Below the pieces are notes generated by a model that worked only from the letters and a program-made list of their open reading frames with translations, was not told the origin of the DNA and made no database searches. Shown here piece by piece: positions 32,994 through 40,210 of a DNA stretch of 56,118 nucleotides. How positions within the stretch are numbered: the first letter of the stretch is position 1; each line of letters starts with the position of its first letter. Source of the DNA: CAYONQ01 sp964405375. GTDB lineage: Bacteria; Planctomycetota; Phycisphaerae; Sedimentisphaerales; Anaerobacaceae. Position numbers and translations under genes: made by a program. The stretch lies in contig CAYONQ010000004.1 in NCBI GenBank assembly GCA_964405375.1, positions 1-56,118 on the forward strand. The letters run 5' to 3'.

Positions 32994-33791
32994 CTACGAA
33001 GATTCGACGTTTATGTCGATTAAATCCATTAAATCATCTTTTGCTTGTTTTAATGTATTAACTAACTGCTCAGAAGACCTAAAAACATCTGTTTGCTGCA
33101 AGTCCGCCTGCTGAACTTCCGGGAAATATCGTATGCTGGCCAAAACAGGGACATCTTTGAGTTGTGTTTTTATCAGTTCTGTCTGGTCACCATTTGTAAT
33201 TTTATTTGCGATAACTGCGAGCTGTTTTATACCAAGCTGGCTGGCCATTTTCGCCACATTATTGGCTGTTTCAATGCTCCTTGCCCCCGGCTCAACAACC
33301 ACTACGAGTGCGTCAACACCCTGAACACTTGCTCTGCCCATAAACTCAACTCCGGCAGCCAAATCAACCAGCACCAGCTCCTGGCGTTGCAAAATGGTGT
33401 GGGTAAGCAGCGCCTTGAGAAATGCCCCCTCCGGACAGGCACAGCCGCCACCGGCCTGCGTAATGGCTCCTAACACCAGCAACTTCAATCCATTAACCTC
33501 AAGTGAGTATTCCTCCGGCAAATCACTGACCTTAGGGTTTAACCTAAAGTATGCTGCAGGGTCTTTGCTTGTACCGGTGCGTTCGGCTATTAGCTGTTTC
33601 ATCTCGATAAGCGGTTGAGGACTTTTGTCAGAAGGTATGCCAAAAGCCAGAGCAAGATTGCTGTTCGGGTCGGCATCAATGGCCAAAACGTCGAACCCCT
33701 CGTCGGCAAATAATCGTGCCCAGACCGCACAGACCGTCGTTTTGCCCACTCCCCCCTTACCACCAATTGCTATTTTTGCGCCCGAACTCAA
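32994..33791 (-). CDS. cooC: CooC nickel-insertion ATPase (copy 2)
   Basis: MinD-like ATPase with KIAIGGKGGVGKTTVCAVWARLFADEG, DADPNSNLALAFG, the Cys pair in GGGCACPEGAF that in characterised CooC binds nickel or zinc at the dimer interface, and VDLAAGVEFMGRASV. It matches CODH-type CooC better than copy 1 and opens the 30-kb cluster. The start is uncertain: the TTG at 33791 has AGGGG upstream and yields a normal N-terminus, whereas the nearest ATG (33836) adds 15 unconserved residues. Confidence 0.9.
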   Translation of the reverse strand: MSSGAKIAIGGKGGVGKTTVCAVWARLFADEGFDVLAIDADPNSNLALAFGIPSDKSPQPLIEMKQLIAERTGTSKDPAAYFRLNPKVSDLPEEYSLEVNGLKLLVLGAITQAGGGCACPEGAFLKALLTHTILQRQELVLVDLAAGVEFMGRASVQGVDALVVVVEPGARSIETANNVAKMASQLGIKQLAVIANKITNGDQTELIKTQLKDVPVLASIRYFPEVQQADLQQTDVFRSSEQLVNTLKQAKDDLMDLIDINVESS

Positions 33792-34017
33792 AAAAGCAGC
33801 CCCTAACCCGTTATTGATAAAAAGGTTATATGGCATCACGGCAGCTCGGCAGCTGAAACTCATCATCGCTGAACAACCAAACCAAACACCGCAAACCTGC
33901 CGAAAATCATTGATATTACGGTTTTTCAGTTCGCTGTCAAGAACTTAATTTGCATTTGCTTAATGCAGATGTGAGGTTACTGGCAGTCCGCAGTCCGAAG
34001 GACTCTGTGAGGACGCC

Positions 34018-34635
34018 TTACGGTGGAACATCTGTTTCTTCACAAGCTGCTGTTATTGCATCAACGGCAAGATTCACGGCTGCCGACAAGGCGTCCAACG
34101 GCATCTGCTCCGCCGCAGTTTGGTCGAAAAGAATGGACGCTCGGGCGCCGAATTCATCGTCGCTGCGCCAAATCACTATCGTTAACGGGACGCGAGGCAG
34201 CAAATATAACCTGATTGAGGCGTCGCCGAACTCACATTTTTCGGCATTAAACCGCCCGGCAATCCGGCACAGCCGTTCAGGACATCGGCCGAACACTTTT
34301 TCTAATTTTTCGGTAGGAAGACTGTGCGGCCCCCGAAAGAAGAACTGCCCGCTCGGAAGGGCCTGCGGCTTGACAAGTTTATCGGCCAGCGGCAAATCCC
34401 GGGCGTTTATCAGGTATGCAAGAAGGCAAAGCTGCTCGATAAAACCTGCCTTCTTTTGCTCTAACTTGGGCTCAACTGAAAAAATTTGACGTTTGCCAGG
34501 GTCAACCACATATTCTTTATTCAGCAATCTGAGTACATATTGGCCTTGTTCAGTTATGTAGCGGCACTTAGCGCGTTGGGCCGTTAGCTTAGGGTCGAGT
34601 TTGTCAAGTTGTTCCCACAGCCCTTTATGTGCCAT
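34018..34635 (-). CDS. DUF3786 protein
   Basis: The 205-residue cytoplasmic protein contains features that I recognise as DUF3786: GQYVLRLLNKEYVVDP near the start, EQLCLLAYLINARDLPLADKLVKPQALPSGQFFFRGPHSLP in the middle, and LPRVPLTIVIWRSDDEFGARASILFDQTAAEQMPLDAL towards the end. The family function is unknown; members often lie near CODH/ACS or corrinoid genes in anaerobes, so a role in maturation or metal/corrinoid handling is possible. It is upstream of cooC2 on the same strand, with a gap of about 225 bases. Confidence 0.75.
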   Translation of the reverse strand: MAHKGLWEQLDKLDPKLTAQRAKCRYITEQGQYVLRLLNKEYVVDPGKRQIFSVEPKLEQKKAGFIEQLCLLAYLINARDLPLADKLVKPQALPSGQFFFRGPHSLPTEKLEKVFGRCPERLCRIAGRFNAEKCEFGDASIRLYLLPRVPLTIVIWRSDDEFGARASILFDQTAAEQMPLDALSAAVNLAVDAITAACEETDVPP

Positions 34636-34986
34636 TTAGTTTTGCACCTTTTACCGGCATTTCATAACACAATAATCAACAGTCAATTATCTAATGTCCC
34701 CGGCTAAGCACCATACGGCACCAAGCCGACGGGCCGAACCCATTACAATCTAAAAAAGTGCCTAAAGTGTCTAAAGTTTGGAGTACCTAAAGTGCCTAAA
34801 ATGTTTACGACTCTCGTTTAAGGTTGTCGACGCTCGTATCGATACTTGTTATAGAAGCTCGTTTTCGGCGAGCATCAAGCATCCAGCTTCAGGCCTCGAT
34901 ACCAGTTTCGACACCGACAAACCAGCTTCGATACCCTCACTTTAGTCACTTTAGCTCACTTTAGGCACTTTAGCTCACCGGCATTG
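34636..34986. other. intergenic region with large inverted repeat
   Basis: The gap between the DUF3786 gene and mobA holds no gene. Its MobA-side two-thirds are the inverted TAAAGTG/CACTTTA element listed next. The remaining 120 bases lead into the DUF3786 gene; a good AAAGGTG ribosome-binding site is present but I see no clear promoter. Confidence 0.5.
34757..34978. repeat. 222-bp inverted element with TAAAGTG and CACTTTA arms
   Basis: Left arm (34757-34800): GTGCCTAAAGTGTCTAAAGT … ACCTAAAGTGCCTAAA. Right arm (34938-34978): CACTTTAGTCACTTTAGCTCACTTTAGGCACTTTAGCTCA, the reverse complement in style and register. The 135-base core has its own near-repeats (AGCTTCGATACC, AGTTTCGACACC, CTCGTATCGATAC). 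Same arm words as at 23.4 kb. It could be a non-autonomous mobile element or a large RNA hairpin. Confidence 0.7.
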
Positions 34987-36156
34987 TCAAACTTGAGCTT
35001 CGTATCTTTTTCTGAATTCTTCATATTCGCTCATCGTATTGAGGTTTGTAAACTGTTCCGCCTGCAATTCAATAAATTTGACTCTGCAGAGGGGGAATAC
35101 ATCGCTTATTTTACGTTTACCTGACGACAGCACCTGATTTACAGCTTCGAGCACGCTCTTGCGATATACCGCAAAGAGCGGCTCGCATTTTTCTTCTGGC
35201 CGTAAGGCGTCCTGCGGACTACTGGTTGGAATGACTATGTCCGCCCGGCTTTCAACGGCCTCGGTGAACATCTTTCTAACAAAGGTCAGGTCTATATGCG
35301 GGATGTCGCAGCCAACCACAAAATTAAGCTCGTTTGCCGAGGCATCAAGGCCCGAAGCTATGCCCATCAGAGGTCCCTGTCCCGGCATTTTGTCTCGGAC
35401 GACATCACAGCCGAGAAAAGCGTATCTTTCCGCTTCGCCGGCACTTACAAGAACCTGCTCAAAAGAGCTGTGAAGCTGCCTGTATATATGCTCTATCATC
35501 GGTCTGTTCTTAATCGACAGCATACCTTTGTCGGTGCCCATCCGACGGTTGCCGCCGCCCGCTAAAATTACAGCCGTCGCCTTTTCAACTATCGTCCACC
35601 TTCCATCAACGATTTTTATTCGGTCAATATCGAAATCAAAACCGCCGCTGTCAGATACAACAACTCTATCCACATACCTTTTTACATCCCCAGCAGACGC
35701 TTTCCACCGTTTTGCAGAGTGTCCTTTGACTATGAGAAACAATCCCGGCTCAGCTACCTGCCGAAGCGAGTTCGATTCACAGATTGAAATTGCATCAGGC
35801 CCTATTATATCAAGCAGGGTGGTTATTGCCTCCTTCAGATGTGTTTTCATAACGCGCAGCCAGAATACCCGCTTCGCACCAGCCGCCAGAAGTCTTGCGG
35901 TATCTTTATTCGATTTGCTGTTGGTTTCTTCTGTGATGACAAAATCTCCTTCCAGCGATGAGCAGACCCCGCAGCCCTCACCGCCGCGGGGACATTGACC
36001 GTCTCGCTGTTTTATCGTGGTAACCTTTACGGCTGTGATGTCGGTGGTTTTGCTGAATTTTCCAATAATGGCACAGGCCAGCTCGGTCTTGCCGACGTTT
36101 GCCGCCGCAGAGCCAATCATCAACATACCACCAAGTTTCAAAGTACCCTCATACAT
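34987..36156 (-). CDS. mobA: MobB-MobA fusion, molybdopterin guanylyltransferase
   Basis: The 389-residue protein has two parts. Residues 1-195 are a MobB-like P-loop domain (GSAAANVGKTELACAIIG), with a Cys stretch QCPRGGEGCGVCSS. Residues from about 199 are MobA: ATAVILAGGGNRRMGTDKGML, GPLMGIASGLDA, FVVGCDIPHID and EPLFAVYRKS. MobA attaches GMP to the molybdenum/tungsten cofactor to make MGD, which formate dehydrogenases need. Its start overlaps the NTPase gene by 8 bases. Confidence 0.88.
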   Translation of the reverse strand: MYEGTLKLGGMLMIGSAAANVGKTELACAIIGKFSKTTDITAVKVTTIKQRDGQCPRGGEGCGVCSSLEGDFVITEETNSKSNKDTARLLAAGAKRVFWLRVMKTHLKEAITTLLDIIGPDAISICESNSLRQVAEPGLFLIVKGHSAKRWKASAGDVKRYVDRVVVSDSGGFDFDIDRIKIVDGRWTIVEKATAVILAGGGNRRMGTDKGMLSIKNRPMIEHIYRQLHSSFEQVLVSAGEAERYAFLGCDVVRDKMPGQGPLMGIASGLDASANELNFVVGCDIPHIDLTFVRKMFTEAVESRADIVIPTSSPQDALRPEEKCEPLFAVYRKSVLEAVNQVLSSGKRKISDVFPLCRVKFIELQAEQFTNLNTMSEYEEFRKRYEAQV

Positions 36157-36688
36157 CTTTTTGCCGGCGACGTTTCCTTAATATTTCTATGACATTCGTA
36201 ACGGATTGCGGTCCGGCAATAAATTGTTTGCTGCCAATAGCGGCATATAGCTTTTTAACTTCCCCGGCTACTTCGTCTCTAACGACAAGCACCACAAGCC
36301 CATTAGTAGAAGCCAACAACAAATCTACGCTCCTGCGCCATCCGTTACCGGCAAGCTCCAAAGGGCCAAACTCATCAACGATGATAAGTTCAGCAGATTT
36401 AACCGCTTCAACATTCAAGGCATTCCGGCCAAATTTAAAGCCGGCTTCCGTGAAAACAAATCGCCCTCCACCCGTCTTCTTCTCGCAGCTTGCCAAAACT
36501 GTTCGAGCGCCGCTTCGCAAATCAAGGGCTTCAAAGCCCCTCAGGCAGCCATTAACATAGATAGAAGGTGCCAACAATCCGGCAACGCGGAAGCCCTCAT
36601 CCCGGGCCTGCTCTGCCAGTTTAGCCGCAGCGGTGGTTTTGCCTGAATGCCTGGCCCCCCTCCATAAAATGAGTCTGCACTGCATCAA
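36149..36688 (-). CDS. P-loop NTPase, DUF2478/THEP1-like
   Basis: The 179-residue protein has Walker A LWRGARHSGKTTAAAKLAEQA, a Walker B-like AELIIVDEFGPLELAGNGW and a GVAGLL-type strand (FRVAGLLAPSIYVNG) typical of nucleoside-triphosphatases of the NTPase_1 (THEP1) and DUF2478 groups. Such proteins often accompany molybdate or molybdenum-cofactor genes. Overlap with mobA suggests joint function in cofactor synthesis. Exact role not known. Confidence 0.75.
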   Translation of the reverse strand: MMQCRLILWRGARHSGKTTAAAKLAEQARDEGFRVAGLLAPSIYVNGCLRGFEALDLRSGARTVLASCEKKTGGGRFVFTEAGFKFGRNALNVEAVKSAELIIVDEFGPLELAGNGWRRSVDLLLASTNGLVVLVVRDEVAGEVKKLYAAIGSKQFIAGPQSVTNVIEILRKRRRQKDV

Positions 36689-36730
36689 AGCACTAACAAA
36701 ACATTATACGGTAAAATCGGTTTTTCTCTC

Positions 36731-37354
36731 TCAGAAGCTCAGCAAATATGCCGTGATACCAAAAATCCAAAGGCTGGTGGTAAGAACAGACACACTGCCC
36801 GGCACTAACTGCAAACTCAACTCAAAGGGCATAGCATATTTTGCCTTGAGCCGTTTACCTAAACGAAAGCTTAAGGGCACAACAGCAGCACAGCCAAGAG
36901 CCGCTATGCTGCCGCTAATCGCGACGTGACTTAGTATCTTCATAGGTCCTGCCTGCACCCAGTACTCGTACCGAAACACATAAGTAATCATCAATGCAAA
37001 CGAAATGTAGCTTAAGTACACTGCTGCGGCGGCACCAAGCGCCTTATTCTTTGTTTTGAACACACCAAAGAACAACTCGTAGCAAACACCCGTCAGCAGA
37101 ATCCCCAGCAGGTGACAGGCAAAAAAGGGAGTGTTCAGAAACTTATATAACATCGCCAGAGCGGCGATTAGCGTTATCGTGCCCTTTTGCTCAAAATACA
37201 CGCCGGCAAACGTTAGTATAATAAAGCCGATAATAGTTAAAGGGGCCGATGCGAATGGAACACCGGCGCTATATAAAACTCCGCCAAGAGCCGATTCCGA
37301 AATACCCCACAGAGCGCTGAAAAACAGCACTCCCAGAAAATACTGTCTTTTCAT
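36731..37354 (-). CDS. membrane protein in the molybdenum block
   Basis: The 207-residue protein is almost entirely hydrophobic, with about six membrane segments (for example APLTIIGFIILTFAGVYF, LLGILLTGVCYELFF, AVYLSYISFALMITYVF and VLTTSLWIFGITAYLLSF). It has no motif that I can name. Size and topology resemble small substrate-binding (S) subunits of ECF transporters, so a transport role for the neighbouring cofactor genes is a guess. Confidence 0.55.
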   Translation of the reverse strand: MKRQYFLGVLFFSALWGISESALGGVLYSAGVPFASAPLTIIGFIILTFAGVYFEQKGTITLIAALAMLYKFLNTPFFACHLLGILLTGVCYELFFGVFKTKNKALGAAAAVYLSYISFALMITYVFRYEYWVQAGPMKILSHVAISGSIAALGCAAVVPLSFRLGKRLKAKYAMPFELSLQLVPGSVSVLTTSLWIFGITAYLLSF

Positions 37355-37568
37355 TTGATAACCCTTTCTTTAATCTCAAATTTTAGCAAAAAGTAATAGA
37401 TTCTTATATGATTCTGCTTCTATTTTAGCCGTTTTCCTCAGCAATTTGCAAGTCATATATGCAAAATTCCCTTGATAGCAGGTACATAAAAAATCTGTTA
37501 ACAATTTTTGATTGCTCGGTTTTTCGCATTTTTGAAGCGCTTTCTCATAATATACATCTTTACGAAGA

Positions 37569-38540
37569 TTATAATTTTCCTTCCAGCCAATTCCGTGCAA
37601 ATTCTTCCAAATCATACGTATTCACATCGCCGTTTTCAGTCAGGTCTGCTCCGCCGCACCAGTCGGGCTCAACACATCCATCTTGCAGCCAGTACGAAGC
37701 AAATACGCTAAAATCAGCGAGGTCCACGTCACAGTCACCGTCACAATCTGCCGCTTGCGTAATGGTAAAGTCCTCTGTATTTGTTGTAAGCAACTGATAA
37801 TAGTCATAATGAACACTATATTTTGTGCCTGTGTACTGTTCAAGGATACCTGTAACACCGCAGAACCGGCTGCCAACATCGACAAATCGGTGGTAGTCGT
37901 CCTCCTCAACCTCTTCATTCATATAGTCGGCGGCCCAGCAGCTATTGGGGTCGCGGTTGCTCTGGAGGATATAATTATCCTCCGCCTTACCGTATCCTTG
38001 GCCGTCAACATTAACATCAACAACCTTAAGGAGCATCGCCTCGTATTTCTCTGCGCTGTGGTCCTCAACCACCCATTCCAAAGTGCCTTCAACAGGTGCT
38101 TTTATCTGCCCGACGCGCACAGTGATAGGTTTTGGCAAAGGATTGTTGTGACTTACTACGGTATAACAGGGGTCGTTATCTTCGATATACTGCAGAAATG
38201 TGGTACCCACGACTTCTTCGACCTTCACGTTCGTCAAAGAGACCCAGTCACCGACATTTACATCGGTAAAAACATCTGCGCTATAAGGGTCCTTTGCCAT
38301 AATGCCGCCCCAGGCATCGGGGTAATTGGGGTCGTACAAGGTCAGTTTGGCCGGCGGGCCGGGCTTTATATGTATGACTATGCCGCCGTTGCAATCCACC
38401 ACGCTGCCCTCGTAGGAGCTGGCACCGTTAGGGTCAGTGGTATATTGAATTTCATATATTGAAAGTGCATCGGCATTTATCATCTGAATAAATCCAAACG
38501 AAGCTGTCAAAACTACAATTAAAAACAAAATTCTCTTCAT
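37569..38540 (-). CDS. secreted protein with dockerin-like C-terminus
   Basis: The 323-residue protein begins with a Sec signal peptide (KRILFLIVVLTASFGFIQMINADA). The middle (VGDWVSLTNVKVEEVVGTTFLQYIED) resembles OB-fold secreted domains. The C-terminal 60 residues hold two calcium-loop-like repeats, DCDGDCDVDLADFSVFASYW and DLTENGDVNTYDLEEFARNW, the dockerin-type pattern abundant in planctomycete secretomes. The ATG at 38540 is preferred over the GTG one codon before because GGAGA lies 6 bases upstream. Confidence 0.75.
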   Translation of the reverse strand: MKRILFLIVVLTASFGFIQMINADALSIYEIQYTTDPNGASSYEGSVVDCNGGIVIHIKPGPPAKLTLYDPNYPDAWGGIMAKDPYSADVFTDVNVGDWVSLTNVKVEEVVGTTFLQYIEDNDPCYTVVSHNNPLPKPITVRVGQIKAPVEGTLEWVVEDHSAEKYEAMLLKVVDVNVDGQGYGKAEDNYILQSNRDPNSCWAADYMNEEVEEDDYHRFVDVGSRFCGVTGILEQYTGTKYSVHYDYYQLLTTNTEDFTITQAADCDGDCDVDLADFSVFASYWLQDGCVEPDWCGGADLTENGDVNTYDLEEFARNWLEGKL

Positions 38541-38582
38541 CACATTCTCCTTCCATAAAAACGCTTGTCAAATTATTATCAT

Positions 38583-39416
38583 TTACGGATACCAATCCGG
38601 GTCACCCCAGGGCGGGACCTCAAGGTTATCCGGCCATTCTGGTTTCCATACCGATTCTTTCCATTCCACGTGATAATCGCAATAGAGGATATTCCCTCCC
38701 AGCGATTTTCTCTTCCTGGCGTGCCGGGCGGCAAAGGCCTTCGGATAGCTGCCGCAGTACTGGCCCGCGGAGGCATTATACCCTTCACCACCATAACCTC
38801 TTTGCGGGTCAAGCAACTGGTCAAAGAGGAGAATTAAACGATTCGGTTTTTTTATTACCGTTACCTTCAGGAAACTGGGCATCTGCCAGCCGGTGCCTGG
38901 GGGATAACCGTACGGCCGCCAGCAGTTTTCATCCAACTCCAGACAACTGTTCATCGCATAAGAGAAATAACCTGCCCACTCAGGCGGGTATTTATAGAAA
39001 CTACGAGGCCCGAGCCGAGCCGATGGGCATTGAAAGATGGTTTTTTTGCCCGGCTTTTGACCATAAGGGTAATCTCTCCAGGGCCTTTCGCCCATCAAAG
39101 GCGGCAGCACGTCAATCCAGCCGTAGTAGTAATCAGCAACATCCGCCTCTGTTTCGGGATTTTCTTCAGTCCTGTCCCTACCGTCTATATGCGGATAGTA
39201 ACCGTCATTTTCAGCAGCATAAATCTCAAAAGCTATTCCCCACTGCCGCAACCGGCTTTGGCAGCTTGTAAGCTCAGCGGCAGCCCTGGCCCGGCCAAGA
39301 ACCGGCAGCAGCAAACTAACCAACAACCCTATAATGGAAATAACTACCAACAATTCAATAAGGGTGAAGGCATCAATCTTAATAGTTATAAATGTAGTTT
39401 TTCCCATTCTGTTCAT
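38583..39416 (-). CDS. prepilin-type (pseudopilin-like) protein
   Basis: A 277-residue protein with a type IV prepilin leader: a short basic segment, then AFTLIELLVVISIIGLLVSLLLPVLGRARAAAE, in which Glu follows the cleaved residue at +5. The C-terminal region (GGNILYCDYHVEWKE) resembles the H-x9-DG ending of the large planctomycete DUF1559-like families. Probably anchored in the inner membrane and exposed outside. It interrupts the molybdenum genes without evident link; start could be either of two in-frame ATGs (residues 1 or 4). Confidence 0.85.
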   Translation of the reverse strand: MNRMGKTTFITIKIDAFTLIELLVVISIIGLLVSLLLPVLGRARAAAELTSCQSRLRQWGIAFEIYAAENDGYYPHIDGRDRTEENPETEADVADYYYGWIDVLPPLMGERPWRDYPYGQKPGKKTIFQCPSARLGPRSFYKYPPEWAGYFSYAMNSCLELDENCWRPYGYPPGTGWQMPSFLKVTVIKKPNRLILLFDQLLDPQRGYGGEGYNASAGQYCGSYPKAFAARHARKRKSLGGNILYCDYHVEWKESVWKPEWPDNLEVPPWGDPDWYP

Positions 39417-39441
39417 CCCGCCCGTCGCAGAGGGGCGGGAT

Positions 39442-39795
39442 TCATCTTAAAAGTGGCTCGATATATTTCTGATAGGCCTTCTCCGTTACCTTTTCGATGT
39501 CGCTGCGAAATTTTGTGTAAGCGCTGACCCATTTTTTACCCCGCTCTGTCAGACGCGTTTGCCCGCCGATACTGCCTCCTCGCTGCCTTTCGACTAAGGC
39601 GATACTTAGGGCATCCTCGGCCTTTTTCAAATCACCCCAGGCCTTTCGATAGCTTATATGCAGCGTTTCACTGGCTGCCTTCAACGAGCCCTCTTTATCG
39701 ATGGCCCTTAGCAGCCGCCATTTGCCGTCGCCGAAGACGCCCTCGGCATCTTTTGCATTTAGCCAGAGCTTAAATCTAACCGTTAATTTTTTCAT
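39442..39795 (-). CDS. ModE-like winged-helix regulator
   Basis: The 117-residue protein matches the DNA-binding N-terminal domain of ModE: KLWLNAKDAEGVFGDGKWRLLRAIDKEGSLKAASETLHISYRKAWGDLKKAED, then GGSIGGQTRLTERGKKW. It lacks the molybdate-binding (TOBE/MOP) domains, as in many single-domain anaerobe versions. It may control nearby molybdenum cofactor or transport genes. ATG at 39795 has AGGAG 7 bases upstream. Confidence 0.9.
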   Translation of the reverse strand: MKKLTVRFKLWLNAKDAEGVFGDGKWRLLRAIDKEGSLKAASETLHISYRKAWGDLKKAEDALSIALVERQRGGSIGGQTRLTERGKKWVSAYTKFRSDIEKVTEKAYQKYIEPLLR

Positions 39796-39815
39796 CTTCT
39801 TGCTCCTGATTGCCG

Positions 39816-40007
39816 TCACTTAAAGCAGCCAAGCTGGCATTTACAGATTCTTATATCCTGCCGGTTGCAGATACGCCCGATTTCAATAATCTCCGCCTGA
39901 AACTCTCTCGCCAGCTCAAAGGCCTCAGCACAGGTCAGCCACCTTTTCCCATCCGACTGCCGTGCTCGTTCGAGAACGGCAGCGACCAAATCCTTCTCTT
40001 CGCCCAT
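39816..40007 (-). CDS. small Cys-rich protein upstream of the ModE-like gene
   Basis: The 63-residue protein reads as a helical N-terminus, then RWLTCAEAFELAREFQAEIIEIGRICNR and ends RICKCQLGCFK. Small proteins with a similar -EIG-R- and CQLG-F ending occur near ModE-like or formate dehydrogenase genes in anaerobes, as far as I recall; function is not known. The start at 40007 has GAGAGG upstream. It is 20 bases ahead of the ModE-like gene on the same strand, so the two are very probably co-transcribed. Confidence 0.65.
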   Translation of the reverse strand: MGEEKDLVAAVLERARQSDGKRWLTCAEAFELAREFQAEIIEIGRICNRQDIRICKCQLGCFK

Positions 40008-40210
40008 TTGTACCTCTCCGCAAACGGCTGCTTGGTTATGCACAGTTCGACATATCGCAAACCAAAAAAATAATACTTGTTCTCTTTGCCGCCCGATATT
40101 ATAAGGCCCCGGCTATCCTTTGCAACTTTTTTGTTACTGAAACTATAAAATTGCTCAGCAGCTTACAGGGGGGCTTGTAAATACTGACGCTTTCTGCAGT
40201 CTTTCTGCCG

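Noticed and set aside
34636..34760. A cofactor riboswitch (Moco type) ahead of the DUF3786 gene
   Set aside because: A GC-rich segment with possible stems exists, but I could not match a conserved core.
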